Part shown: one piece after another, positions 1 through 8,110 of the stretch | How the letters are laid out: every line of letters starts with the position of its first letter | Position numbering within the stretch: the first letter of the stretch is position 1 | From: Marinilabiliales bacterium | Lineage (GTDB): Bacteria > Bacteroidota > Bacteroidia > Bacteroidales > PUMT01 | Length of the DNA: 64,000 bases | Direction of reading: 5' to 3' | Assembly: GCA_007695015.1 (NCBI GenBank) | Contig: REEN01000072.1 | Span: 1 to 64,000 of the forward strand | The notes under the pieces: generated by a model | Told to the model about the DNA's origin: nothing | The model's input: only the letters and a program-made list of their open reading frames with translations | Databases searched by the model: none | Made by a program: the position numbers and the translations under genes

Positions 1-826
1 GAGCAAGCAGCAGTCCGAGAATCGCACCCCTGAATATCTGCCCGAAAAAGACGAGCAGCACAACGGGAATACTTTCAAGGTCCCGCCACATTTCAAATAT
101 CTCCATTTCCTGCAGAGCATCTGCATATCCTGCGATCTGGTAAAACAAGGGGCCAATGACCCAATAGGTAACCAGGTGGACAACCACAAACCTTGTGGTA
201 TACCCCCTGAGCTTTTCCGGCAGATTAACGGGTAGAGAGCTCTCCGGTGTTTTCAGGCTTCCCGGGCTCTTATAGTTTTTCATGTTCGCCTGAACTTCCA
301 GGTTTTCCTGATCTTTCAGGCTCCCGGAATCTTTCAGGATCTCCCGGCTGCCGGGGAGAACCGTACCCGTTCTCTTCCGCGAAAGCGTTTCCCATTTAGA
401 GAAAAGCCAGACAAACAAAAGCATTTGCAGTGCTATGGCTGTCAGCGCGTACAGGTGTTCTGTGAATGAGATGGTGGTGTAGATGATCCCCTCGATTGAA
501 CCGGGCTGTGGTTCGACCGAGCCGAAGAGTGCAACACCCCACAAGGCTCCGAACAGGATCAGCCGGCCCCGTGCGCTTTCAAACAGGATATTGTAAAACG
601 GATAAAAAACCAGTGCAAAGGCAAGGCCCCGCAGTATCTGTCCGACGACAGCCATGAACCCAACGGGGCGGAACGTTTCATAGAAATCGAGCGCGACCCT
701 GCCGGATTCAGGCAGCGCCGACTGGATTGCCAGGAACGGCAGACCAATAACATAGTATGTTAACAGGAACAGAAGCGTAAATCTTCCCAGGTAGGGCAGG
801 AGCTGAGGTCTTTCAATCTTGTTCAT
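1..826 (-). CDS. Internally duplicated polytopic membrane protein (partial)
   Basis: The reading frame opens with ATG at 826 and stays open to the left edge, so the C-terminus lies outside the window (275 residues visible). I do not recognise the family. It is strongly hydrophobic. Two halves resemble each other: each starts with a segment of the type L-x-T-Y-x-V-I-G-x-P and later carries G-Q-I-(L/F)-R-G followed by another hydrophobic stretch. The first such motif is near residue 72 and the second near residue 262. The halves are joined by a hydrophilic, Lys/Ser/Glu-rich linker of about 50 residues (roughly residues 150-205) that contains the short repeat G-S-L-K. Duplication and fusion of a small membrane unit is the simplest reading. 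No catalytic motif is visible, so function is unknown. Confidence 0.75.
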   Translation of the reverse strand, partial: MNKIERPQLLPYLGRFTLLFLLTYYVIGLPFLAIQSALPESGRVALDFYETFRPVGFMAVVGQILRGLAFALVFYPFYNILFESARGRLILFGALWGVALFGSVEPQPGSIEGIIYTTISFTEHLYALTAIALQMLLFVWLFSKWETLSRKRTGTVLPGSREILKDSGSLKDQENLEVQANMKNYKSPGSLKTPESSLPVNLPEKLRGYTTRFVVVHLVTYWVIGPLFYQIAGYADALQEMEIFEMWRDLESIPVVLLVFFGQIFRGAILGLLLA

Positions 827-1156
827 TTTATTGAAGTTTTATGGATTATTAAAATATATTGCCGTGAGTATTTTGTCACTACATTATTATAAAATTGTGC
901 CAAAAAAGGTATGTGGCTGGTATGCAGTTGCCTGGAAAGATATCGGCAGATTCGCAGCAATACTTTTATGTTCGTTTCTGAAACATTAGTGTACGGGAGC
1001 GGACAGAACAGGGTGTGATTTAGGCCAATAAAAGGGTAGCTATTATTTTATTGCAGAGCTAAAGCATTGAAATCCTGAGATCTGATTGGTTTGGCATTTT
1101 TTTGGATTGGTAGTTGATGTGATTTCTTCTAAACATTAATTTAAAATTTGAATAAA
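827..1156. other. Intergenic region, no gene seen
   Basis: This AT-rich stretch lies between two divergent genes. It must hold the promoters of both, but I see no clear TAnnTTTG box and no convincing hairpin. Confidence 0.5.
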
Positions 1157-1705
1157 ATGAAAATAGCATTGATCATCCTGGGGCTGGTTGTGGTAATTGT
1201 GGCAGCCCTTTTCATCTATTACGGTGGTTTGAGAAAGGTTGACTTCAATATAGCCAAACAGGGCGGAGAGACCCTTGTATATGTGGAGCAGACCGGCGAT
1301 TACAGCAAAAGTGCAGGTCCGATTGACAAGATGTATTACTCGTTGCTTAATGAGGAGGGAATTGAAACATTCAGGGGGTTCGGGATATACTACGACAATC
1401 CCCAAAAGGTTGAGAAGAGCATGCTCCGGTCTGAGGTTGGCAGTATTCTCGAAGATCCTGACCCGGAAACACTTAAAAAGCTGGAAGGCAAATACAACAT
1501 AAAGACCCTCCCCGGGAAGGATTATTTAGTTACGGAGTTCCCTTACCGGGGGAAACTGTCGGTCATTATGGGCATAATGAAAGTTTACCCCGCCATGAAC
1601 AGGTTCGTACGGGAGAAAGGATTTGATGAAGATGGCTGGGTGATGGAGATCTACGATATTCTGGGCAAAAAAATCGTCTACAGGAAAGAGATAGTAAACA
1701 GATAA
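1157..1705 (+). CDS. Membrane-anchored GyrI-like domain protein resembling TEX264
   Basis: The protein has 182 residues. An N-terminal transmembrane anchor (about residues 2-22) is followed by a GyrI-like (SOUL/RobA-type) small-molecule-binding fold. The body carries V-E-Q-T-G-D-Y, a Y-Y-D-N-P motif near residue 77, V-G-S-I-L shortly after, T-E-F-P-Y near 125 and V-Y-P-A near 140. From memory these blocks, their order and the N-terminal anchor match human TEX264, an ER-phagy receptor with a GyrI-like domain. A TTG nine bases upstream keeps the frame open, but the ATG at 1157 puts the hydrophobic anchor at the N-terminus and is preferred. The GNAT gene follows 25 bases downstream. GyrI-like domains bind ligands or protein partners rather than catalyse; the ligand here is unknown. 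Confidence 0.75.
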   Translation: MKIALIILGLVVVIVAALFIYYGGLRKVDFNIAKQGGETLVYVEQTGDYSKSAGPIDKMYYSLLNEEGIETFRGFGIYYDNPQKVEKSMLRSEVGSILEDPDPETLKKLEGKYNIKTLPGKDYLVTEFPYRGKLSVIMGIMKVYPAMNRFVREKGFDEDGWVMEIYDILGKKIVYRKEIVNR

Positions 1706-1730
1706 TCGGCATATGATTGAGGAGGTAATG

Positions 1731-2366
1731 ATGGAAAGAATTTATAAAACGACTATAAGAACTGTAGCTGAAGTTATGGCTTCCAGTTTTACTGACGATC
1801 CTATGCATGAAGTCATACTTGAAGGCTTAAGCAGAAAGGATGAGCTTCTCGCGGCTCATTCGGTTATTCATACCGCTCATGCACTCAGGAGCGGGCAGCT
1901 CAGGCTGCTGGACGGTAACCCTGGTGCATTTCTTATCGGGCAGGACAGCCTCGATGAAAACAGATGGAACAACCTAAGGCTGGTTAGCATGATTTACCTC
2001 CGGACATTCCTGGTACTCGGGATGCGGGATATCAGGAAGATCATATCCAACTACAAGAGGGCCGGCAATGTAGTAAGTTTCAGCTGGCAGGAGGAGTTTG
2101 TAAGCGGACGATTTTTCAGGATCAAGATTGTAGCTATTGATGAGAGCATGAGAGGGAAGGGAGCATTCAGAAGGCTGGTTACGCCGGTCCTTGATTATGC
2201 TGATAAAGAAAAGATACCGGTTGTGCTGGAAACTCACAACTATGATAATGTGGGACTTTATGAGCATTTTGGTTTTGATTTGGTCAAAACAATAAAGTCC
2301 GGTGAAACCCCTATAGAGCAATACTGTATGATAAGAAATCCGGTTGCAGAAACTGCTGCCTGTTGA
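1731..2366 (+). CDS. GNAT-family N-acetyltransferase
   Basis: The protein has about 211 residues and a GNAT fold at its C-terminal half. The core is I-K-I-V-A-I-D-E-S-M-R-G-K-G (about residues 130-143), which matches the beta4 strand and acetyl-CoA pyrophosphate loop (R/Q-x-x-G-x-G/A) of the family. A later L-E-T-H-N-Y-D-N-V-G-L-Y-E-H-F-G-F segment is the usual motif B, where N and Y face the cofactor. The start is chosen at 1731 because a GGAGG lies at 1721-1725, five bases ahead; ATGs at 1713 and 1728 are alternatives. It sits close behind the GyrI-like gene, suggesting co-transcription. The acceptor substrate cannot be told. Confidence 0.8.
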   Translation: MERIYKTTIRTVAEVMASSFTDDPMHEVILEGLSRKDELLAAHSVIHTAHALRSGQLRLLDGNPGAFLIGQDSLDENRWNNLRLVSMIYLRTFLVLGMRDIRKIISNYKRAGNVVSFSWQEEFVSGRFFRIKIVAIDESMRGKGAFRRLVTPVLDYADKEKIPVVLETHNYDNVGLYEHFGFDLVKTIKSGETPIEQYCMIRNPVAETAAC

Positions 2367-2445
2367 AGAGGATGTAGCCGAGGTTTATCAAATTTAGAAA
2401 ACCCAAATCTTTTCTGTTGACTGGCACAGACATTATTAAAACTGA

Positions 2446-2889
2446 CTACAATAGTTTCTGTTTCAAATAGAGATTATGTTTTTCAATAAGGTTTCTTATT
2501 TCATCAGTTATCATTTTGTCAGGATCACCTGCAAGTTCAGAAATTGAGAGTATCCCTTCCTTTAATGGGTTGTAAGTTAACCCACTCTAATATAAAAATC
2601 CAAACAGCCAGATGGGGAGCCTGTTAAACACGCCATTTTCTATATCATCCAATACCAGCCAGGCATTTTTCAAATCTTTTATTCGTTGGGCTGATTTGGT
2701 TCCACTGCATTTAACAATTTTGCCTTTTGAAGCATAAGCGTTGTCTTTCCTAGGCCCCTGCTTCCCAGTATCTCAATTAATCTTGAATCCCAATTTATTA
2801 CACTGAACAGGTGTCGATTGAAATCCAGTTCATGCACATACCGTGGCAAGGCCGGCTTTCCTGACAAATTCTCTTCTATTTGTTTTCAT
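2446..2889 (-). pseudogene. Gene graveyard: Tat leader remnant joined to AAA ATPase remnants
   Basis: Directly after the TAG stop of the upstream deacetylase gene an ATG (2889) opens a 19-residue frame with R-R-E-F-V-R-K-A-G-L-A, a typical Tat leader, which then hits a stop (2832-2830). In a shifted frame (about 2836-2679) comes the start of an AAA ATPase of the AAA_14/DUF4143 type, with a Walker A-like G-S-R-G-L-G-K-T-T-L, ending at TAA 2681-2679. In a third frame (2685-2587) lies what resembles the extreme C-terminus of such ATPases, ending L-P-I-W-L-F-G-F-L-Y. The same frame continues after the stop for 46 codons to 2446. Most of the ATPase is deleted and the frames are broken. The Tat leader suggests that a secreted oxidoreductase or isomerase once followed the deacetylase. 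Confidence 0.65.
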
Positions 2890-3906
2890 CTATCTTACAT
2901 TTGTTAAATATGAGAAATCAATTAGCCGTATATTAAGTTCATGAAGTTTTGCCCTGACTTCAGTGCTCGTCAGGACTTCCAGCTCCAGTTCCCTTTCATT
3001 GATATAGCTGCTGTCCATACCCGGAGGGCTTTCTTCTATACAGGCGAATCCGGGATGTGACATTAATTCTGAGATACCTGGTGGAATTTGTTCGAGTATT
3101 GAAATAAAAGTTTCAATATCAGCATTTCCGTAAAAAGAGTCTACAAACCAATCTGTTACCGGAATGCCCTCCTGTTTTGCAAGCATCTCCTCCTCCCTGA
3201 AAGCATTCGGGCCTACCAGCTTCATCATCCTGAAGGACTTGAAAGGGTGGCGTATGGCATAACCCATCATGGCAGCAAGAGCTTTTGAGGAACCTCCTCC
3301 TTTTCTAACCCTGATATTTCCATGAACACTTTCAGGAACAGGGTTGCGGACAGGAATGCCTTGTTCTATGGCCGTTTCCCTTACTACCTTATGAAACGGG
3401 GTGTAGAGTGCCAGCATATGGTTCTCCGAATTAATATGATCGAGCGGCACTCCTGTTGTGAGGAACTGCTCAACCTGGGCGTTGACTTCTGCCCTCAATT
3501 CTTCGATTGAGATATTGTTAAGATGCCTGATTATTTTGTGAGAATGATAGAAATAGCCATCCTTGTCGACAAGGCTTGGGATTTGTTCAGGAGGGAGGAC
3601 CGGTTTCCCGGTGGTAATATTAAGGTGTATCCCGATGGGGAGTTCGGGGTTTTCCTGATGTACCCTGATAATGGTCTCACGAGCTCCCGGATAATTCATC
3701 AATGCAGAGGTCGTGGTTACTATGCCATTCCTGTATGCCTCAACAATACCATTAGTGATTCCTTCGGTCATGCAAAGATCGTCGGCCGTTACTATCAGGT
3801 AACGAGGCTCTGATATGTCGGTAATAGTTGATTTTCGCAAAGAGTTGCAACCAGATGTCATCAAAACCATAATCAAACAGACCATGTATATGCGTGTCAT
3901 AAGCAA
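2890..3906 (-). CDS. ChbG/HpnK-family carbohydrate deacetylase lipoprotein
   Basis: The 338-residue protein begins with a lipoprotein signal whose lipobox is M-T-S-G-C (Cys 20). The catalytic domain follows directly: L-I-V-T-A-D-D-L-C-M (the Asp-Asp metal site near residues 41-42), G-I-H-L-N (metal His, near 93) and a later H-I-N-S-E-N-H-M. These are hallmarks of the YdjC/ChbG/HpnK family, which removes N-acetyl groups from chitooligosaccharides or related sugars on a TIM-barrel-like fold. A lipid-anchored form would act at the cell envelope. It is the last intact gene of a three-gene minus-strand run with two alpha/beta hydrolases (16- and 19-base gaps). A broken Tat-leader gene follows immediately. 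Confidence 0.82.
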   Translation of the reverse strand: MLMTRIYMVCLIMVLMTSGCNSLRKSTITDISEPRYLIVTADDLCMTEGITNGIVEAYRNGIVTTTSALMNYPGARETIIRVHQENPELPIGIHLNITTGKPVLPPEQIPSLVDKDGYFYHSHKIIRHLNNISIEELRAEVNAQVEQFLTTGVPLDHINSENHMLALYTPFHKVVRETAIEQGIPVRNPVPESVHGNIRVRKGGGSSKALAAMMGYAIRHPFKSFRMMKLVGPNAFREEEMLAKQEGIPVTDWFVDSFYGNADIETFISILEQIPPGISELMSHPGFACIEESPPGMDSSYINERELELEVLTSTEVRAKLHELNIRLIDFSYLTNVR

Positions 3907-3922
3907 AATTCCCTAAGATAAT

Positions 3923-5017
3923 TCAATACTTCTGTGTGATCTCCCTTACAATTGAATTGAACTTCTCAACCTCTTCAAAAACAGGACTGTGAGCGGAGTT
4001 CTCAAAGGTGAAGAATCCTTTTTCCGGCGCTTTCAGCTGATCATAGAAATCTTTTGCAACAGAATACGGGGTTGTAAAATCATACTTTCCGTGGAAAATA
4101 TAGACAGGTACCTGCATGCTGTCGATCTCGTTAAAAAGATTTGTTTGGATCACTTCATTCCACATATGCTCCAGTGAAAACATGCTGCCATTCATGAAAT
4201 TCAGTTTGTCGCCAATTGTGTAATCTCTTGTTTTGAACACAATTCTGATCAATGGCCACATTCCGGTTATATCCCGGGTGGTCCCGCCGCCGAATTTGTT
4301 CACGTATATCCTTTGTTCTGTCATATAATCAATCCACTCTTTGCCGCTGGCATTCAAATCTGGAAAACTTAATCCAGCAAGTGTTTCAGCAGCTTTCTTA
4401 TCATTATGGTTACGGGCCTCCTCTTTTGCCCATTCAAATGAGATTTGCTCTCCAATGAACTGATCCGCTACCTGTCCGATCCCAAAATAGGCCCGATAGA
4501 GCTCAGGATGTTCCCGGGCTGCCAGGATACCCAGTAAGGATCCCCATGAATGGCCCATAATATATATCCTGTCCTGTTTGAATCTTTCTGACAGGTATTC
4601 ACTGAGTTCCCTGGTATCTGAGATAAACTGCCGCATATTCATGCTTTCAACCGGAATATCCCTTGACCAGGACTTGCCCGCCCCGCGTTGTTCCCAGTAC
4701 ACCATAACGAAGTCTTTTTCTATACCAGGATTAAAATGTTTCATGAAGGCAGCTTCCGGACTTCCAGGTCCGCCATGCAGGAAAAGCATTACCGGTTTTG
4801 TTGAATCTGCACCCCTGATAATGAGATACTGATCAAGTCCACCCAGGGAGATCTTCTCAATAACAGAAATGCTGCCCTCCAGCGGGTTTCCGTCAGGGCC
4901 GGTCAGAGGTTCGGGTTTTCCGGGACTGATAATCCATAGTGCAACAAAAAGTCCCAGAACTGTTGCTGAAATTCCTCCAATAATGTAGAGGCTTACTCTG
5001 ATTATTCTTTTTCTCAT
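3923..5017 (-). CDS. Membrane-anchored alpha/beta hydrolase, prolyl aminopeptidase-like (S33)
   Basis: The protein has 364 residues with an N-terminal transmembrane segment (about 8-30). The hydrolase domain shows the S33 oxyanion motif H-G-G-P-G (near residue 80), the E-Q-R-G-A-G-K-S segment, the nucleophile elbow G-H-S-W-G-S (Ser near 156), an acid in F-H-G-K-Y-D and the histidine in N-S-A-H-S near the C-terminus. These are the features of proline iminopeptidase-type enzymes, although many HGGPG proteins act on other amides or esters. The anchor places it at the inner membrane facing the periplasm. It sits mid-operon between another alpha/beta hydrolase and a deacetylase. The exact substrate is unknown. 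Confidence 0.82.
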   Translation of the reverse strand: MRKRIIRVSLYIIGGISATVLGLFVALWIISPGKPEPLTGPDGNPLEGSISVIEKISLGGLDQYLIIRGADSTKPVMLFLHGGPGSPEAAFMKHFNPGIEKDFVMVYWEQRGAGKSWSRDIPVESMNMRQFISDTRELSEYLSERFKQDRIYIMGHSWGSLLGILAAREHPELYRAYFGIGQVADQFIGEQISFEWAKEEARNHNDKKAAETLAGLSFPDLNASGKEWIDYMTEQRIYVNKFGGGTTRDITGMWPLIRIVFKTRDYTIGDKLNFMNGSMFSLEHMWNEVIQTNLFNEIDSMQVPVYIFHGKYDFTTPYSVAKDFYDQLKAPEKGFFTFENSAHSPVFEEVEKFNSIVREITQKY

Positions 5018-5036
5018 TGTTGTTAATTTAATTTAG

Positions 5037-5981
5037 TTATTCCCTTCCCGGGGATGAGTTAAAGTTATCTTCAAGTGTTTTTTTTGAATTTTGCAAAGCC
5101 TCCAGAATGTGATCTCTTAATGCAACAGTATTCAATGCTCCGGTAACATGTCCGTTTTCAATTGTTCTGACAGGATGCCCTTCATAGCTGTTCTTCTGGA
5201 CATCATACTCTATATACCGGTCGTAGGTTGCCAGCAGGGGAATGACATTCCTTGTCCTAACTTTACTGAAATCTTCATGGAAATTCAATAACTGCCTTAT
5301 CTTATCAGGTTGCTGAAAAACGCTATCTGAGGCAAGCTTCCTGTATTTGCTTTTTAAAAACAGTTCGCCCAGAAATGTTCCGGCCAGCAGAGGTACATAT
5401 ACAGTAGATGAATTATAATAACTTCTGTGGAGATTGGTGACCCATCCCCCAAGGCTTATGCCGCATGTGATAACCGGAGCATTACTTATCTCCCTCAGCT
5501 TTTCTATTATGGATTCATTCAGTTTCACAGAAGCTGAGATCATCGCCATGAAATTTACCAGATGCAACATTTTTTGCTGGTACTGTTTAAGGCTGCCATT
5601 ATGAAAAGGAGCTCTTACCGCAATCAGGTTCGCATCGAACCTATCCCGGGCCTTTACAAAGATGTCCATAAAAGAATTTTTCGCTCTTTTACGGTAATCG
5701 AAGGGTCTTTCATTGTTTCCATGATGATAAATGATTGACGGATGATCAATCCCAAGCCATTTCTCAACCCTGAAAGCAGGATCAAGCTCCCCGGCAATCC
5801 TCCTTGTTGCCCGGATTTCATAAGTCCCTTCAGAATTAATCGCAGGAACAGTTAATTCAGTTGACCTGATAAGTTCTTCGAAAGACAAGCTGTCGGTGCT
5901 TTCAGTAAAAAACTTCTTGCTGCCCGAGACCAGTGCACCGATATTTGCGGTTAAATTGTCAATAAGAATGTGTTTGTTCAT
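5037..5981 (-). CDS. Alpha/beta hydrolase of unknown specificity
   Basis: The 314-residue protein has no signal peptide. It shows an oxyanion-type Y-H-H-G-N-N-E (near residue 90), a nucleophile elbow G-I-S-L-G-G-W (Ser near 175), an acid candidate in A-T-Y-D-R-Y and a late E-N-G-H-V-T-G-A that would provide the catalytic His. The order fits a serine alpha/beta hydrolase, but I do not recognise the subfamily. It is the first gene of the minus-strand run that continues into the S33-type hydrolase 19 bases downstream. A shared role in processing an acylated or acetylated envelope substrate is possible but is only inferred from context. Confidence 0.7.
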   Translation of the reverse strand: MNKHILIDNLTANIGALVSGSKKFFTESTDSLSFEELIRSTELTVPAINSEGTYEIRATRRIAGELDPAFRVEKWLGIDHPSIIYHHGNNERPFDYRKRAKNSFMDIFVKARDRFDANLIAVRAPFHNGSLKQYQQKMLHLVNFMAMISASVKLNESIIEKLREISNAPVITCGISLGGWVTNLHRSYYNSSTVYVPLLAGTFLGELFLKSKYRKLASDSVFQQPDKIRQLLNFHEDFSKVRTRNVIPLLATYDRYIEYDVQKNSYEGHPVRTIENGHVTGALNTVALRDHILEALQNSKKTLEDNFNSSPGRE

Positions 5982-6160
5982 GGCATCTACTGTACTTCCG
6001 AAATTACGGAGGGGAACTGTTTTTTGGTCTTGTAAATTATCAAATAACAGGCCATTGAGCTTAACAAACAGTTTAACAAGGGCTAAGGGGTATAATGGAA
6101 ATCACAATACTGTCCGCCAGCAAACATGCTTGTTCGAAACCGGACATCTCCAAAGATCTT

Positions 6161-7189
6161 TTACTTATGCTCTGCACGCCTTACATACCATATATCGGAA
6201 CCGAATACCCCTTCGTCGTCTACCAGTACATGAACGAAATACATTATGCTGCCGTCTGCCACAAGCGAAGGTTCTCCAACATAGCCGGTGATAACCATTT
6301 CAGGTTCGCTCCAGTTTTCTCCAATGAAGGTTGAGCGGTAAATGCTTGAAGGACCGTCACGCCTGGAGACAAAGTACATGGTGTTCGGATCACCGGCCGC
6401 GAATCCCGGTTGTCCGTCCCAGTCGGACGAATTCACAGGGGCTCCGGTGTTTTCCGGTACTGACCACCCATCCGTTTCTTTTGTTGACACCCAGATGTCA
6501 GTGCCTCCGAGTCCACCGGGCCGTGTGGAGGTAAGGAACAACTGCAAACCATCGGGGCTCAGGGCATGTTCACCATCAAGGTAAATGGAGTTTACCGGTT
6601 CACCAGGGTTCACGGCAGGGCCCGGTTCGCCGTCGATGATCGGAGCAACATATATGTCGAGATAGTCATCTGTCGGTGGCGAATGCTGATAACCCAGGTT
6701 ATCAGCCCGTGTCGAATGGAAGTAGACATAAGCCCCGTCAGGGGTAAAACTCAGCCTGCCATCAACAGAACCACCTTCAGCTCCCTTCTGCAGGTCAAAA
6801 AAACGCGGGTTGGTGAACAGACCGGGATCATCTCCAACCCTTTTGGCGTAATATGTGCCTGTATGAATATGGAGCAACTCTTCATTGGTGCCCTCTACTG
6901 TGGGTGACCAGAAGAAATAGATGGTTTTCCCGTCCCGGCTTATCTCAACAGCATCATTGGGGCACTGGTCGGTAAGAGGGCTGGCAAGCCTGACCGGCTC
7001 ACCCCAGTCCGTCGCAACAACGACCGGTTCACTGTAGTACGGGACACGGCCGGGGTCGGGACTATACCTGCATTGAGGACGGGGACTGTCATGTTTGAAC
7101 AGGAGGGTTTTGTCATTATCATTGTCACTGCAGCCGCAGGTCAGGACCATGATAAAAGAAATAATGGCCGGAATAATAAGCTTTTCCAT
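6161..7189 (-). CDS. PD40 beta-propeller lipoprotein
   Basis: The 342-residue protein starts with a lipoprotein signal ending in V-L-T-C-G-C. The body holds at least five TolB-like PD40 repeats, each with the pattern D-G-x-x-I/V-Y-F followed by S-x-R/T. Examples are D-G-K-T-I-Y-F-F near residue 90, P-D-G-A-Y-V-Y-F-H-S-T-R in the middle and S-P-D-G-L-Q-L-F-L-T-S-T-R further on. The G-G-L-G-G-T-D-I-W segment is typical of Bacteroidota PD40 proteins. Such propellers bind proteins or peptidoglycan-linked partners; no enzymatic motif is present. It stands alone on the minus strand, 59 bases from the methyltransferase gene upstream. Confidence 0.8.
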   Translation of the reverse strand: MEKLIIPAIISFIMVLTCGCSDNDNDKTLLFKHDSPRPQCRYSPDPGRVPYYSEPVVVATDWGEPVRLASPLTDQCPNDAVEISRDGKTIYFFWSPTVEGTNEELLHIHTGTYYAKRVGDDPGLFTNPRFFDLQKGAEGGSVDGRLSFTPDGAYVYFHSTRADNLGYQHSPPTDDYLDIYVAPIIDGEPGPAVNPGEPVNSIYLDGEHALSPDGLQLFLTSTRPGGLGGTDIWVSTKETDGWSVPENTGAPVNSSDWDGQPGFAAGDPNTMYFVSRRDGPSSIYRSTFIGENWSEPEMVITGYVGEPSLVADGSIMYFVHVLVDDEGVFGSDIWYVRRAEHK

Positions 7190-7248
7190 AAACAGATCCT
7201 GTAATTATGATAAATTTAACTCATTTCAGGATAATTTAAAAGAAATAA

Positions 7249-7968
7249 TCACGGCTTGATGAAAGTGATCTTGTACATGAGCCCTTTGCAAATGATCTCC
7301 GAAGATATCTCTGTCATCTCGGCAGGCACCAGGTCAACAGGAACCCGCGCTTTATCAGCATCTTTGAATTCTTTTTTTATCAGCGGGTTTTTTTGATAAC
7401 TTTGGCGAACAAGTTTGTCGGTTTCATCAACTATAAGGAGTTTGGTGCCGGGTTTTGCAACCCTGATCATTTCATGTATCGCCTTTTGCTTGTCATTGAA
7501 GTAGTTAATTCCTCCGCAGTGAAAGACTACATCAAAAAAATCATCCTTGAAAGGCAGCTCTTCACCTTCACAGTGGACCAGCCTGGCATCTATATTCCAT
7601 CTTTTGACATGCTTCTTCGCCTGCCTTAACATTCCCAGCGATATATCCACCCCGTAATACACTGCATTTTTGTTTAAAAACCTGAAATTGTCTCCTGTGC
7701 CGGTTGATACTTCAAGTACCTTATCGTTATCCTTTACAGTCAATTCGCTCAGAAACGGGTCCCTGAATTTTCGTTCGCCGCCAAACTTAAACCAGAAGTA
7801 TAATCTTTGTGACAGGTTGTATGACCAGGCTATCTTATTATAAAGACGGTTGTATTTAAGATTATCGCCTGTAAGCTCTGCTTCGTTTATGAAGGAATAT
7901 ATTCCTTCAATCATTCGCAAATTTTTGTTCTTATCTTCCATGAACATCTGTAGAGTTGTTTTTGCCAT
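7249..7968 (-). CDS. Class I SAM-dependent methyltransferase (UbiE-like fold)
   Basis: The 239-residue protein shows the SAM-binding motif I as V-L-E-V-S-T-G-T-G-D (about residues 87-96), then Y-G-V-D-I-S-L-G-M-L (motif II, acidic residue binding the ribose), L-P-F-K-D-D-F-F-D-V-V (motif IV) and R-V-A-K-P-G-T-K-L (motif VI). This is the UbiE/Methyltransf_11 layout. The N-terminal 80 residues have Y-N-R-L-Y-N-K-I-A, like the start of UbiE-type C-methyltransferases, but no quinone biosynthesis genes are nearby, so the substrate is open. It is upstream of the PD40 lipoprotein gene on the same strand. Confidence 0.85.
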   Translation of the reverse strand: MAKTTLQMFMEDKNKNLRMIEGIYSFINEAELTGDNLKYNRLYNKIAWSYNLSQRLYFWFKFGGERKFRDPFLSELTVKDNDKVLEVSTGTGDNFRFLNKNAVYYGVDISLGMLRQAKKHVKRWNIDARLVHCEGEELPFKDDFFDVVFHCGGINYFNDKQKAIHEMIRVAKPGTKLLIVDETDKLVRQSYQKNPLIKKEFKDADKARVPVDLVPAEMTEISSEIICKGLMYKITFIKP

Positions 7969-8081
7969 TTTTGAGCTGACCTGTAATACTTAATTTTATA
8001 TATGAGCCGACATAGTTTCCCTGCAAAGTAAAAAAGATTAGCTCAGTAATTACCGGGATAGTCATATATTTACCTTGATTT

Positions 8082-8089
8082 TAGTTTTG
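8082..8089 (+). promoter_or_regulatory. Candidate Bacteroidota -7 box for the lipase-like gene
   Basis: TAGTTTTG fits TAnnTTTG and lies 21 bases before the ATG at 8111. No TTG sits at the right distance upstream, so only half of the promoter is supported. Confidence 0.4.
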
Positions 8090-8110
8090 TAAAACGAATA
8101 GTATATCAGC

